Shown here piece after piece: positions 14,958-24,293 of a stretch of DNA of 34,655 nucleotides. The stretch comes from Kluyvera sichuanensis (lineage in GTDB: Bacteria > Pseudomonadota > Gammaproteobacteria > Enterobacterales > Enterobacteriaceae): the NCBI RefSeq assembly GCF_014218705.1, contig NZ_JABBJF010000041.1, forward strand, positions 1 to 34,655, given 5' to 3'. Below the pieces are notes generated by a model. It was not told where the DNA came from, did no database searches, and worked only from the letters and a program-made list of their open reading frames with translations. Within the stretch, counting starts at the first letter, position 1, and each line of letters opens with the position of its first letter. Made by a program: the position numbers and the translations under genes.

Positions 14958-15371
14958 TTATGCGGCCAACGCCTCCTGTAGCGCGCGAACGTTATTCAGC
15001 TCACCCCTGACGGATTCCGGCTCCTGCCGCCCGGCTTCCTAGGCCATACCGATCCGGTTTTCCAGCTCACATTCATATTTACGCAGCACGCGCGACAGGA
15101 GTACCGCCGGTACACTCACCTGACGGTCACGCTGACGGATCAGAAGATCACTGATAGTCTGATTATTTACCCCCTCATGGCGATATTGCGTCATTTTCAT
15201 TTCGCCGAGCGCCTTCATCACCTCCCGGATTTCAGCTCCGTCCGGTTCTGGCTGGGCGGCACGGCAGGCCACTCTAATCCCCTCTTCTGTCCAGACCAGC
15301 AAGACCAGGGGTTCGTCAAACGTGAACATATTTTCAAGCTGTACACATAGTTCTTCGCGGCTTCCGTACAT
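14958..15371 (-). pseudogene. DUF1380-family gene with internal amber stop
   Basis: The frame starts MYGSREELCVQLENMF, a typical DUF1380 start, and reads 110 residues to a TAG at 15039-15041. It then continues in the same frame for 26 codons (EAGRQEPESVRGELNNVRAL and on) to a TAA at 14958-14960. With the amber read as an amino acid the protein would be 137 residues, against 136 for the paralogue at 13724-14134, and its end resembles that paralogue's end. Shared marks are VWTEEGIR and VSVPAVLLSRVL. The truncated product may still fold. Confidence 0.78.
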
Positions 15372-15426
15372 TGTTTTTCCTCTCTTGCTAGGGGTTACAG
15401 GCCGGGCATCAGCCCGGCAAGGTCAG

Positions 15427-15648
15427 TCAATCCTGAAAGGTCTCGTCCAGCACCAGGGCTTCGCGGTAGGCTTCCAGAAGCAGGGTGTTGATCCGACGAA
15501 GGGTCTGGACGGCCATACGTTCAGTGAGCGTTGCCGCGTCGTGCCGGTGCTGCGATTCGAGGCGATTCAGCAGCATCCGCACGTCACACATGGCATTGCT
15601 GAGCGCTGCCACATCCGCGCGAAGGGTTTCAAGGCCCAGGTAGTTCAT
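15427..15648 (-). CDS. Small unknown helical protein
   Basis: A 73-residue, mostly helical protein (MNYLGLETLRADVAALSNAM, then RMLLNRLESQHRH and MAVQTLRRINTLLLEAYREA), probably a coiled coil. Its ATG overlaps the stop of the methylase remnant (ATGA), so it was translationally coupled to that gene. I do not know a function; similar small genes follow the methylase on IncF plasmids. Confidence 0.7.
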   Translation of the reverse strand: MNYLGLETLRADVAALSNAMCDVRMLLNRLESQHRHDAATLTERMAVQTLRRINTLLLEAYREALVLDETFQD

Positions 15649-15928
15649 GCCGCCTCCGGATAGTCAGGGTAAAACGCGCCATCATTGGCCGCCGGCATCC
15701 TTCTCGCCCGCTCAACCTGCGCCAGACGGCGAACACCGGCGGCGTGGTACTGCTCAAGCATCTCTATTCCGATATAGCGACGGCTGGCTTCGGCGGCAGC
15801 CACACAGGTAGAGCCGCTGCCGGCGAACGGGTCAAGGACAATAGCCCCCGGACGCGTGAGCGATTCAATCAGCGGTCGCAGGCTCTGCACCGGTTTTTCT
15901 GTCGGGTGGTGACGGTTGCCCGTGTATC
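15645..15928 (-). pseudogene. DNA methyltransferase (YubD-like), C-terminal fragment
   Basis: About 94 codons of the 3' end remain. Reading on the minus strand they give [20 protein letters not shown] and then VLDPFAGSGSTCVAAAEASRRYIGIEM. DPFAGSGST is the S-adenosylmethionine-binding motif I, placed after the catalytic motif as in the DNA methylases of plasmid leading regions. The N-terminal part, with the DPPY-type motif, is missing, cut where the IS2-like sequence starts at about 15925. It is inactive as it stands. Confidence 0.88.
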
Positions 15929-16677
15929 CATACCGTTATCGGCGATCTGCCCACCGATGGTTATCGTCGGGTATGGGCACTGCTGCGCAGACAATCAGAA
16001 ACTGACGACATGGCGGTGATCAATGCCAAACGCGTATACCGCATCATGCGTCAGAATGCGCTGCTGCTTGAGCGTAAACCGGAAATACCGCCATCGAAGC
16101 GGGCGCATACAGGGAAAGTGGCCGTTGGAGAAAGTAACCAGCGGTGGTGCTCTGACGGCTTCGAGTTCAGCTGTGATAACGGTGAAAAACTGCGGGTCAC
16201 GTTCGCTCTGGACTGTTGCGATCGCGAGGCACTTTACTGGGCGGTCAGTAACGGTGGATATGACAGTGAAACCGTGCAGGACGTCATGCTGGGTGCCGTG
16301 GAGCGTCGCTTCGGTAACAGCCTGCCGACATCCCCAGTTGAGTGGCTGACAGACAACGGTTCAGCCTACCGTTCTTATCAGACGCGTCAGTTCGCCAGAA
16401 TGGTAGGACTGGAGCCTAAACATACGGCGGTACGTAGCCCGGAAAGCAACGGGATGGCAGAGAGCTTCGTGAAAACGATGAAGCGCGATTACATCAGCAT
16501 CATGCCGAAACCCGACGGGTTAACAGCGGTAAAGAACCTTGCGGAGGCCTTCGAACATTACAACGAATGGCATCCGCATAGTGCACTGGGGTATCGTTCG
16601 CCACGGGAATATCTGCGGCGGCGAACAAGTAATGGGTTAAGTGATAAAAAGTGTATGGAAATATAGGGGCCAATCCA
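15925..16677 (+). mobile_element. IS2-like element, 3' part only
   Basis: The right end is clear: ATATAGGGGCCAATCCA at 16661-16677 matches the IS2 terminal repeat (TGGATTTGCCCC) with few changes, and the transposase stop lies inside the repeat as in IS2. The left half, with orfA and the left repeat, is absent. The left junction falls inside the methylase fragment at 15921-15930. The remnant cannot move on its own. Confidence 0.9.
15926..16666 (+). pseudogene. IS2-like transposase OrfB (InsD), truncated
   Basis: The frame is open from the junction ([20 protein letters not shown]) to the stop at 16664-16666 (KCMEI). Present are the catalytic-core motifs [18 protein letters not shown] and [18 protein letters not shown]. 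About the first 60 residues of IS2 InsD are missing. It differs from IS2 of E. coli K-12 at scattered positions, so it is a related element, not IS2 itself. Confidence 0.9.
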
Positions 16678-16734
16678 GTACCACAACGATTAACAACAAA
16701 CACTGTTTAAATATCCAGACAAAAACATTCCCTC

Positions 16735-16773
16735 TGGGTCAAATGAGTGATAGAGTTTCACCCATAAGACCCA
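16735..16773. promoter_or_regulatory. Possible M.EcoRII autoregulatory site
   Basis: Arms TGGGTC (16735-16740) and GACCCA (16768-16773) face each other just upstream of the methylase start. M.EcoRII is known to repress its own gene by binding an inverted repeat upstream. Whether this is that repeat cannot be told here. Confidence 0.35.
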
Positions 16774-16784
16774 ATGGAGGTAAT

Positions 16785-18212
16785 ATGTCTGAATTTGAAT
16801 TACTGGCGCAGGATTTGCTTCAGAAAGCAGAAGCAGAGGAAAAACAGCGACAGGAAAATGATAAGAAACTGATTGAGCACGTACTGGAAATTTATGACCA
16901 GAAGTACGTGGCTGAGTTATTGAGAAAAGTCGGCAAAAATGATTGGACCCGGGAAACAATTAACCGCTGGATTAATGGTAAATGCCCCCCTAAGTCGCTG
17001 ACTTCAGCAGAAGAAGAGCTTCTTCGTAAGATGCTGCCGGAACCGCCTGCACATCATCCAGATTATGCGTTCCGCTTCATTGATCTGTTTGCCGGCATTG
17101 GCGGTATTCGAAATGGCTTTGAGGCTATCGGTGGTCAGTGCGTTTTTACCAGCGAATGGAATAAAGAAGCTGTGCGTACTTATAAAGCCAACTGGTTTAA
17201 TGATGAGCACGCACACAAATTCAATCTCGATATCCGGGAAGTCACTCTCAGTGACAAACCTGAAGTGTCGGAAACCGACGCCTATGCCTACATTGATGAA
17301 CACGTGCCGGATCATGATGTGCTTCTGGCAGGCTTTCCCTGCCAGCCATTCAGCCTTGCTGGCGTGAGCAAAAAAAACTCACTCGGCCGTGCGCATGGTT
17401 TTGAATGTGAGGCACAGGGAACGCTTTTCTTTGACGTGGCGCGTATTATTCAGGCCAAAAAACCGGCCATTTTTGTGCTGGAAAACGTGAAAAACCTGAA
17501 GAGTCATGACAAAGGTAAAACCTTTAAAGTAATTATGGAGACACTCGACGAGCTCGGCTATGAAGTTGCGGATGCGGCTGATGTAGGAAAAAGCGATCCT
17601 AAAGTCATTGATGGAAAACATTTCCTGCCACAACACCGTGAACGTATCGTCTTGGTCGGTTTCCGCCGCGACTTGAATATTCACAATGGCTTTACCCTGC
17701 GCGATGTGAGCCGTTTTTATCCGGATCGACGACCGTCATTTAGCGAGCTGCTGGAACCCGTCGTTGACAGTAAATACATCCTGACGCCCAAACTCTGGGA
17801 ATATCTCTACAACTATGCCAAAAAGCATGCGGCGAAGGGGAATGGCTTCGGTTTTGGCCTCGTTAATCCTGAAAATAAGGAAAGTGTTGCCCGCACGCTT
17901 TCTGCTCGCTATCACAAAGACGGATCCGAAATTCTGGTAGATCGTGGCTGGGATATGGCAGCAGGTGAAACCGACTTTCTAAATGAAGAAAACCAGGCTC
18001 GTCGTCCACGTAGGCTCACTCCCCGTGAGTGCGCACGCTTGATGGGCTTTGAAAAGCCAGACGGTAAACCCTTTCGTATTCCGGTTTCTGACACGCAGTC
18101 ATACCGGCAGTTCGGTAACTCCGTTGTGGTACCGGTGTTTGAAGCCGTTGCTAGACTGCTGGAACCTTACATCATGAAAGCTGTTTCTACCGCTGCTAAA
18201 AAGATTAAATAG
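16785..18212 (+). CDS. ecoRIIM: EcoRII-type C5-cytosine methyltransferase (CCWGG)
   Basis: A 475-residue enzyme that methylates the inner cytosine of CCWGG, protecting it from the partner endonuclease. Nearly identical in layout to M.EcoRII (477 residues) and related to Dcm. Seen: motif [16 protein letters not shown] (98-112), catalytic motif [13 protein letters not shown] with Cys186, ENVKN (motif VI), [11 protein letters not shown] (motif VIII), and motif X near [15 protein letters not shown]. The N-terminal 90 residues form the extra domain seen in EcoRII and Dcm. The start at 16785 follows GGAGG at seven bases; a GTG frame from 16641 starts inside the IS2 remnant and is rejected. Convergent with the endonuclease; the stops are 12 bp apart. 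Confidence 0.97.
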   Translation: MSEFELLAQDLLQKAEAEEKQRQENDKKLIEHVLEIYDQKYVAELLRKVGKNDWTRETINRWINGKCPPKSLTSAEEELLRKMLPEPPAHHPDYAFRFIDLFAGIGGIRNGFEAIGGQCVFTSEWNKEAVRTYKANWFNDEHAHKFNLDIREVTLSDKPEVSETDAYAYIDEHVPDHDVLLAGFPCQPFSLAGVSKKNSLGRAHGFECEAQGTLFFDVARIIQAKKPAIFVLENVKNLKSHDKGKTFKVIMETLDELGYEVADAADVGKSDPKVIDGKHFLPQHRERIVLVGFRRDLNIHNGFTLRDVSRFYPDRRPSFSELLEPVVDSKYILTPKLWEYLYNYAKKHAAKGNGFGFGLVNPENKESVARTLSARYHKDGSEILVDRGWDMAAGETDFLNEENQARRPRRLTPRECARLMGFEKPDGKPFRIPVSDTQSYRQFGNSVVVPVFEAVARLLEPYIMKAVSTAAKKIK

Positions 18213-18224
18213 GGTTAACTAACA

Positions 18225-19472
18225 CTACCTGGCGTGTTGTTGCATGCTCATGCCAGGAATTGCATACGTCAGCTCTGCATAAAGCCCAGTGAGTTCTGCA
18301 ATAAACGCTCCCAACGTCATCAGTTCTGCTCTTATCACTTCCGGATATTTTTTGTGTAGCGACGATGGCACAACTAGTTTGACCCCTGCATCCTGCATTT
18401 CTCTATATTGAGCCTGAGAAACGCCTTCCTGCAGCGTAAACAGGTGCACTTGAGAGATTTTATCTGCTTCGTTCAGTATCTGGCGCCAGCGGTCTTTACA
18501 GGTTGTCTTCACGGCCAGCATACGCAGATTTTCTGCAGGAAAGTTTGCATCGTGGTAAGCCTCTGCAGACGGAAACAAAAAGTCAGGCTTTTTGTTACCT
18601 TCAGTGACTGCCTGTGTAGTGAAGTGTCGCAGGCCATGCTCAATGAAAAGATGTTCGAGATGCAGTTCTAGCGACTTTCCTGCCCGTGATTTACGGCGAT
18701 TACTGACAGAATTGGCCAGCGCAATAAACTCATCCACAGAGCCAAATCCCTCTCGGATGATGTCTAGAACATGTAGTTCCTCAACCAGCAGAAATATATC
18801 GTACTCGACGCGTCGACGGTCAATAAGCTGCTCATCCGGATCGTCAGAGTTTTTCACATAATGGCCAGCAGCATACTGAATTATTTCACTTCCTGACGGA
18901 AAACGCCGCTTCCAGTCTTCAGGGATAGCATATTTGTGATTCACAGCTGCATTCTGAAGAGATAGACCGCCTAGAATTTCTCCGGCAGTCCCGGATATCA
19001 GCGTTCCGGGAATAATTTCGCCAATAGCGGATTCTATAATATCTTCTTCATCAGGGCCGACGCAGACCCAGATATCCACAGACGAACAATCGCCTCTCAG
19101 CTCATCGAGCCTGAAGGCCAAGATCGTCAAGGCTCCGGTATTTTCAGGATTCTGTAGTGGGCTGCCTCTTCCCCATCGTGTTATACGCTTTTCATTCCGG
19201 GTCCCGCCAAAAAAACGATTGTTGTAATAGATGGCCCGGGCCTCACTATCAGGACACTGATGTGAGGAAACATGCGCTGTAAGATAGACAGAAGGGTTCA
19301 GCTCCTGGGTATGGTTGATGGACGGAAGCAACTTCTCAACAATGCCTGAAGGGATATATAGCCCGACCTGATGACCGCCCGTTGCGCCGGTATCATTGGC
19401 GGACAGCCGTTTGATGTAGACAAAATTATTACCGCTTGCGATCTCAGACAGCCAGTTATGAAAAACCGACAT
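18225..19472 (-). CDS. ecoRIIR: EcoRII-type restriction endonuclease (CCWGG)
   Basis: A 415-residue type IIE endonuclease. The N-terminal effector-binding domain (about 1-170) starts MSVFHNWLSEIASGNNFVYIKR; the C-terminal catalytic domain has the PD-(D/E)xK site KKPDFLF (Asp297) and LAVKTTCKDRW (Lys322). It cuts before CCWGG when two sites are bound. EcoRII itself is about 404 residues; this copy runs past the usual end (TGLYA) with ELTYAIPGMSMQQHAR, probably through a small frame change at the tail. GGAGGGAGG precedes the ATG. Methylase and endonuclease point at each other, as in EcoRII. Confidence 0.96.
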   Translation of the reverse strand: MSVFHNWLSEIASGNNFVYIKRLSANDTGATGGHQVGLYIPSGIVEKLLPSINHTQELNPSVYLTAHVSSHQCPDSEARAIYYNNRFFGGTRNEKRITRWGRGSPLQNPENTGALTILAFRLDELRGDCSSVDIWVCVGPDEEDIIESAIGEIIPGTLISGTAGEILGGLSLQNAAVNHKYAIPEDWKRRFPSGSEIIQYAAGHYVKNSDDPDEQLIDRRRVEYDIFLLVEELHVLDIIREGFGSVDEFIALANSVSNRRKSRAGKSLELHLEHLFIEHGLRHFTTQAVTEGNKKPDFLFPSAEAYHDANFPAENLRMLAVKTTCKDRWRQILNEADKISQVHLFTLQEGVSQAQYREMQDAGVKLVVPSSLHKKYPEVIRAELMTLGAFIAELTGLYAELTYAIPGMSMQQHAR

Positions 19473-19751
19473 AAGCCTCCCTCCGTTGCCTTAATATTCC
19501 ACTTTCCATTTTTCCATAGTTATACATAACCAGCTAGTATGGCTTTTGCAGGTTAATCTGAGTTGGCACTGTTTCTGGTCTGACACGTAGTAAATTCAGC
19601 TAGTAATAGCATGGTTAAAGGAAGCCCTGAGGGAGATTTACAGGGCGTACTTTATTAAAGTTACAATCAGGAACTATAGGGCAGGATCGTATACCGGGGT
19701 GGGGTCAGTCCATCAGCGGCTCGGAAGTGTCTAGATTATCTGTGGCGATTC
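19473..19751. other. Noncoding stretch upstream of the endonuclease
   Basis: About 280 bp with no recognised gene. It holds the promoter region of the endonuclease gene on the minus strand. The right edge at 19751/19752 is a sharp junction with IS1-family sequence. I see no repeat or hairpin worth naming. Confidence 0.6.
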
Positions 19752-19992
19752 AAACCGTGTTGAGGCCAATGCCCATAATGCGTGCACTGGCGCGACATCC
19801 GACGCCATTCATGGCCATATCAATGATTTTCTGGTGCGTACCGGGCTGAGAGGCGGTGTAAGTGAACTGTAGTTGCCATGTTTTACGGCAATGAGAGCAG
19901 AGATAGCGCTGATGTCCGGCAGTGCTTTTGCCGTTACGCACCACGCCTTCAGTAGAGGAGCAGGAAGGACATCTGATGGAAATGGAAGCCAC
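19750..19992 (-). pseudogene. insA: IS1 InsA, C-terminally truncated
   Basis: Eighty residues from a GTG start (19990-19992): the zinc-finger N-terminus CPSC...CSHCRKTW and the helix-turn-helix with [16 protein letters not shown]. Full InsA has 91 residues; the last 11, usually with LRHLKNSGR, are replaced by a stop in flanking DNA. Without InsB no transposase can be made, though InsA fragments can act as a repressor of IS1 ends. Confidence 0.93.
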
Positions 19993-20047
19993 GCAAGCAC
20001 CTTAAAATCACCATCATACACTAAATCAGTAAGTTGGCAGCATTACC
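19752..20047 (-). mobile_element. IS1-family element, truncated left part (296 bp)
   Basis: The left inverted repeat is intact (ends at 20047, minus strand GGTAATGCTGCCAAC). Matching to IS1 stops near the end of insA, at AACACGGTTT, so about 470 bp including all of insB and the right end are missing. It forms the border between plasmid-type DNA and the core block. It has no flanking duplication (GGAGGCGAG on the right). Same orientation as the copies at 1-95 and 34562. Confidence 0.95.
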
Positions 20048-20181
20048 GGAGGCGAGAAAGTCGCACCCGGCAAGGCCTTAGCGTAACAGAACGTATTTAT
20101 GCGAAATGATTCAAAATAAGCTGAATGACAATATAAGAAAGTATTTTAATAAAATCAGGCTGGCACCTGCTTAAAAACTGA
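20048..20181. other. Core-genome edge left of yciY
   Basis: About 130 bp between the IS1 end and the terminator at 20182. A plus-strand frame GGEKVAPGKALA ends with TAA at 20084-20086 right after the IS1 end and could be the tail of a gene cut by IS1, but that is weak. In E. coli yciI stands on this side; its typical ending is not seen. Confidence 0.4.
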
Positions 20182-20205
20182 GGGCACCCTGACGGTGCCC
20201 TTTTT
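20182..20205 (+). terminator. Rho-independent terminator
   Basis: Stem GGGCACC / GGTGCCC with loop CTGAC and then five T on the plus strand. It should end a plus-strand gene that lay to the left, now beyond the IS1 junction. It also lies just beyond the yciY stop. Confidence 0.85.
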
Positions 20206-20211
20206 ATATCA

Positions 20212-20385
20212 TCAGAGATCGTAGATGGCGAACAGCAGGCAATTGCGCTGCCGACCGACAAGGCACTTTCTGATGGAGTGGATACGCATATTGCGGCGCG
20301 ACTGAGCTTCCAGCCAACGCGACTTGCGACGGCTCGCTTGTCTCAGCATCCGCCAGCGCCCCACTTCCGGTCTACTACGCTTCAT
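20212..20385 (-). CDS. yciY: Small basic protein YciY
   Basis: A 57-residue reading frame, [20 protein letters not shown] at the start and [10 protein letters not shown] at the end, which is nearly the same as E. coli YciY (57 residues). Very rich in Arg/Lys. Function unknown. It is divergent from clsA and lies in its usual place beside it, which anchors this block as core genome. Confidence 0.88.
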   Translation of the reverse strand: MKRSRPEVGRWRMLRQASRRKSRWLEAQSRRNMRIHSIRKCLVGRQRNCLLFAIYDL

Positions 20386-20528
20386 TTCTAACGCTCTTTC
20401 AAAAAAAGACGGACCATTATAGCCCCTCGCTTAGTGCTGACCAGCGCTTTCTCATGGTGTTTTTATTTGCCAGACGCCTCCTGATGCGTAAACTCTTAAC
20501 AACTGGCATTCAAAAGGATTTTCGACAT

Positions 20529-21989
20529 ATGACAACCGTCTACACCGTAGTGAGTTGGATGGCAATTTTGGGGTATTGGTTGTTGATAGCCGGGGTAACG
20601 CTACGTATTTTAATGAAGCGCCGCGCCGTACCCTCAGCGATGGCCTGGCTGCTGGTTATCTATATTCTGCCGCTGGTTGGGATCATCGCCTACCTCTCTT
20701 TAGGGGAGCTCCATCTCGGTAAACGCCGCGCCGAACGCGCCCGCGCCATGTGGCCGTCGACGGCGAAATGGCTTAACGATCTCAAAGCCTGCAAACATAT
20801 TTTTGCCGAAGACAACAGCCAGGTCGCCTCTTCGCTGTTCAAACTGTGCGAACGCCGCCAGGGCATTGCTGGCCTTAAGGGCAATCAGCTACAGCTGTTA
20901 ACGGAATCCGATGATGTGATGCAGGCCATCATCCGCGATATTCAGCTCGCACGGCATAATATTGAGATGGTCTTCTATATCTGGCAGCCCGGCGGCATGG
21001 CCGATCAGGTTGCCGAGTCGCTGATGGCCGCTGCCCGACGCGGCGTGCACTGCCGCCTGATGCTCGACTCCGCCGGGAGCGTGGCATTTTTCCGCAGCCC
21101 ATGGGCGGCGATGATGCGCAATGCGGGCATCGAAGTGGTGGAAGCCCTCAAAGTTAACCTGATGCGTGTTTTCCTGCGCCGTATGGACTTACGCCAGCAT
21201 CGCAAAATGATCATGATTGATAACTATATTGCCTACACCGGCAGTATGAACATGGTCGACCCGCGCTTCTTTAAACAGGATTCCGGTGTCGGGCAGTGGA
21301 TTGATCTGATGGCGCGAATGGAAGGCCCTATCGCCACCGGCATGGGGATTGTCTACTCCTGTGACTGGGAGATAGAAACCGGCAAGCGCATTTTACCGCC
21401 GGCCCCAGACCTCAACATTATGCCGTTTGAAGAGGCCAGCGGGCATACCATCCAGACCATCGCCTCAGGCCCGGGTTTCCCGGAAGATTTGATTCACCAG
21501 GCATTGCTGACGGCGGCATACTCTGCCCGTGAGTATCTGATCATGACCACCCCCTACTTCGTGCCGAGCGAAGACCTGCTGCATGCCATCTGTACTGCGG
21601 CTCAGCGTGGGGTTGATGTCAGCATTATTCTGCCGCGTAAGAACGATTCGGTACTGGTAGGTTGGGCAAGCCGCGCCTTCTTTACTGAACTGCTGGCAGC
21701 TGGGGTGAAAATTTATCAATTTGAAGGTGGCCTGCTGCACACTAAGAGCGTGCTGGTCGATGGGGAACTGAGCCTGGTCGGCACCGTTAATCTTGATATG
21801 CGCAGCCTGTGGCTCAATTTCGAGATCACGCTGGTGATTGATGATGCCGGATTCGGCGCCGATTTAGCCTCCGTGCAAGACGACTACATTTCCCGCTCCC
21901 GGTTACTGGATGCGCGGTTATGGGTTAAACGTCCCTTCTGGCACCGCATTGCCGAACGTCTGTTTTACTTCTTCAGTCCGTTGCTGTAA
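20529..21989 (+). CDS. clsA: Cardiolipin synthase A
   Basis: A 486-residue inner-membrane enzyme that condenses two phosphatidylglycerol molecules to cardiolipin and glycerol. Two N-terminal membrane helices (about 3-60) precede two phospholipase D motifs, [18 protein letters not shown] (about 224) and [18 protein letters not shown] (about 404). The length equals E. coli ClsA when started at [10 protein letters not shown] (20529), with AAGGA eight bases upstream; an upstream GTG/ATG frame from 20454 is not supported. Confidence 0.98.
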   Translation: MTTVYTVVSWMAILGYWLLIAGVTLRILMKRRAVPSAMAWLLVIYILPLVGIIAYLSLGELHLGKRRAERARAMWPSTAKWLNDLKACKHIFAEDNSQVASSLFKLCERRQGIAGLKGNQLQLLTESDDVMQAIIRDIQLARHNIEMVFYIWQPGGMADQVAESLMAAARRGVHCRLMLDSAGSVAFFRSPWAAMMRNAGIEVVEALKVNLMRVFLRRMDLRQHRKMIMIDNYIAYTGSMNMVDPRFFKQDSGVGQWIDLMARMEGPIATGMGIVYSCDWEIETGKRILPPAPDLNIMPFEEASGHTIQTIASGPGFPEDLIHQALLTAAYSAREYLIMTTPYFVPSEDLLHAICTAAQRGVDVSIILPRKNDSVLVGWASRAFFTELLAAGVKIYQFEGGLLHTKSVLVDGELSLVGTVNLDMRSLWLNFEITLVIDDAGFGADLASVQDDYISRSRLLDARLWVKRPFWHRIAERLFYFFSPLL

Positions 21990-22352
<363 letters not shown>

Positions 22353-22366
22353 GTTATATGTTGATC

Positions 22367-22394
22367 AAAGGGCAGCGTAACGCTGCCCTTTTTT
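22367..22394 (+). terminator. Rho-independent terminator of clsA-yciU
   Basis: Stem AAAGGGCAGCG / CGCTGCCCTTT with loop TAA, followed by more T. The stem reaches the stop codon of the convergent channel gene; it may serve both directions, but the T run is better on the plus strand. Confidence 0.92.
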
Positions 22395-23238
22395 ATGCCC
22401 CAAGCTCACGGGGAAGCGCTGTTCCACATCCATTGCAGTAACGCGCTTTCGGATCGTGATCTCGCTGTTTGCAGTGCGGACATACGCGTTCATGGCGGCG
22501 TTTTTGAAACTCGCTGGTCATCTGCGCGGTGATAATCCCGGTTGGGATAGCGATGACAGAGTAGCCGATTAAGATAAGAATCGAGGCCACCGTTCTGCCC
22601 GGTGCGGTATGCGGCGTAATATCGCCATAGCCAACCGTTGTCACCGTGACAATCGCCCAATACACCGAGGTGCTCAGCGTGGTAAAGCCGTTTACCGGCC
22701 CTTCTATGCCGTACATCAGCGCGCCCGCAACGACCATGACAATGCCAATAAAGGCGTAGAACAGAATCAACTGATGCCGCGAATTAACGATAGCACTCCA
22801 CAAACTGTTCAGCGCAGGCATCAAGCGAAGCAGTTTCAGAATACGTAATACGCGGATCACGCGCATCGCGCGCCAGGCGAACAAATATTCCACGCCAATC
22901 TCTGGCCACAGTAAAATAACGTACAGCGGCAGAATGGTCGCGAGATCGATAAACCCCCAGAAGCTGAACACGTAGCGCGCCGGTTGCGGCCAGCAGCACA
23001 CCCGCAGAAGGTATTCCAGGGTAAACATAAGGGTAAATCCGACTTCCAGCAGCATGAATGCATGCCATTCGTCGAACGTCAGATGGTAGGTTGTGCCAAT
23101 CCCTGATTCGATAAAAATAACAATAACGCTTAAGAGCGCAAACAGTCCGCACAGCGCTTCAAACCGTCGGCCGGTGCGCGTACGTTGATCGAATAAGAAA
23201 TGATAAAGACGATGGCGCAAAGCGCTAATAGCCACCAC
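22393..23238 (-). CDS. Voltage-gated-type potassium channel (six-helix ion transporter)
   Basis: A 281-residue inner-membrane protein with six helices. S4 is charged (RAMRVIRVLRILKLLRLMP) and the pore carries the K+ selectivity filter TVTTVGYGD. The C-terminus ends in a short zinc-ribbon-like segment with CPHC and CNGC, instead of the RCK domain of E. coli Kch (417 residues). It takes the place where kch stands in E. coli, between yciU and oppF, but is a different family member, so the kch symbol is not used. Such a channel is found at this site in Klebsiella and relatives. Confidence 0.88.
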   Translation of the reverse strand: MVAISALRHRLYHFLFDQRTRTGRRFEALCGLFALLSVIVIFIESGIGTTYHLTFDEWHAFMLLEVGFTLMFTLEYLLRVCCWPQPARYVFSFWGFIDLATILPLYVILLWPEIGVEYLFAWRAMRVIRVLRILKLLRLMPALNSLWSAIVNSRHQLILFYAFIGIVMVVAGALMYGIEGPVNGFTTLSTSVYWAIVTVTTVGYGDITPHTAPGRTVASILILIGYSVIAIPTGIITAQMTSEFQKRRHERVCPHCKQRDHDPKARYCNGCGTALPRELGA

Positions 23239-23249
23239 GTTATCTCCTC

Positions 23250-23283
23250 GTCAAAATAAAAGGGCTGGCAACTTGCCAGCCCT
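23250..23283 (-). terminator. Terminator of the opp operon
   Basis: A perfect 10-bp stem (AGGGCTGGCA 23261-23270, TGCCAGCCCT 23274-23283) with loop ACT is followed on the minus strand by TTTATTTT. It lies just beyond the oppF stop. Confidence 0.93.
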
Positions 23284-23288
23284 GACGA

Positions 23289-24293
23289 TTATAACGGGTC
23301 AACCTTGAGACAGGAAACCGCGTGGCGGAAACTCCCTTCCAGAAGTGGACGCGTTTTCGCACATTCTGGCCCAGCCAGCGGACAGCGCGTACGGAATACG
23401 CAGCCGGACGGCGGGTTAATCGGCGACGGCAGTTCCCCTTCCAGCAGTTGGATAGTTTTGTTCTGCTCTAGATCCGGGTCCGGAACCGGCACCGCGGACA
23501 TCAGCGCCCTGGTGTACGGATGAAGTGGATTGTTGTACACCTCATCGTAGGTACCAAGCTCCACCGCATGCCCCAGATACATCACCAGTACGCGGTCAGA
23601 GATATGCTTCACCACCGCCAGATCGTGGGCGATGAAGATAAGCGACAGCCCCATCTCACGTTGCAGTTGCTGCAGCAGGTTCACCACCTGCGCCTGGATT
23701 GAAACGTCCAGCGCCGACACCGGCTCATCACAGATGATCAGCTTCGGCTCGAGGATCAGCGCGCGGGCAATACCGATACGCTGACACTGACCACCGGAAA
23801 ACTCATGCGGATAACGGTTGACGAGGTTCGGCAGAAGCCCCACCTTCATCATCATGGTTTTCACTTTGTCGCGCACTTCCTGACGCGGCATCTTCGGATA
23901 GTAGGTACGCAGCGGCTCGGCGATGATTTCGCCGATGGTCATACGCGGGTTCAGCGAGGCCAGCGGATCCTGGAAAATCATCTGAATATCGCTGCGCACG
24001 GCGCGCCACTCATCCGGTTTCATCCCCAGCAGGTCTTTACCAAGCCAGGCCACTTTGCCTTCCGTTGCCTTCACCAGGCCGATAATGGCGCGCGCGAAGG
24101 TTGACTTCCCGCAGCCTGACTCACCCACCACGCCCAGCGTTTCGCCTTCATACAGACGCAGGGTCACGCCGTCGACTGCTTTCAACGTTTTTGGCGGCTG
24201 CCAGAACCACTGTTTCCCATCTTTGATCTCGAAGTGGACCTTTAAGTCCGCAATTTCGAGCAGCACTTTTCTTTCGTCAGTCACGGTGCTCAT
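23289..24293 (-). CDS. oppF: Oligopeptide ABC importer, ATPase OppF
   Basis: A 334-residue cytoplasmic ATPase, same length as E. coli OppF. Walker A GESGCGKS, signature FSGGQCQRIGIARAL, Walker B LIICDEPVSALD, H-loop IAHDLAV; the C-terminal oligopeptide-transporter extension has CVFRTRCPLAGPECAKTRP, which in the family can bind a 4Fe-4S cluster. With OppD it powers uptake of peptides of 2-5 residues, including cell-wall peptides. Its start overlaps the oppD stop (ATGA). Confidence 0.98.
   Translation of the reverse strand: MSTVTDERKVLLEIADLKVHFEIKDGKQWFWQPPKTLKAVDGVTLRLYEGETLGVVGESGCGKSTFARAIIGLVKATEGKVAWLGKDLLGMKPDEWRAVRSDIQMIFQDPLASLNPRMTIGEIIAEPLRTYYPKMPRQEVRDKVKTMMMKVGLLPNLVNRYPHEFSGGQCQRIGIARALILEPKLIICDEPVSALDVSIQAQVVNLLQQLQREMGLSLIFIAHDLAVVKHISDRVLVMYLGHAVELGTYDEVYNNPLHPYTRALMSAVPVPDPDLEQNKTIQLLEGELPSPINPPSGCVFRTRCPLAGPECAKTRPLLEGSFRHAVSCLKVDPL

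Noticed and set aside
16641..16784. GTG start 48 codons upstream of the EcoRII methylase
   Set aside because: It begins inside the IS2 remnant; the ATG at 16785 has GGAGG and gives the known N-terminus.
22393..23238. Channel gene as E. coli kch
   Set aside because: Same place, but 281 residues with a C-terminal zinc ribbon, not the 417-residue RCK-containing Kch.
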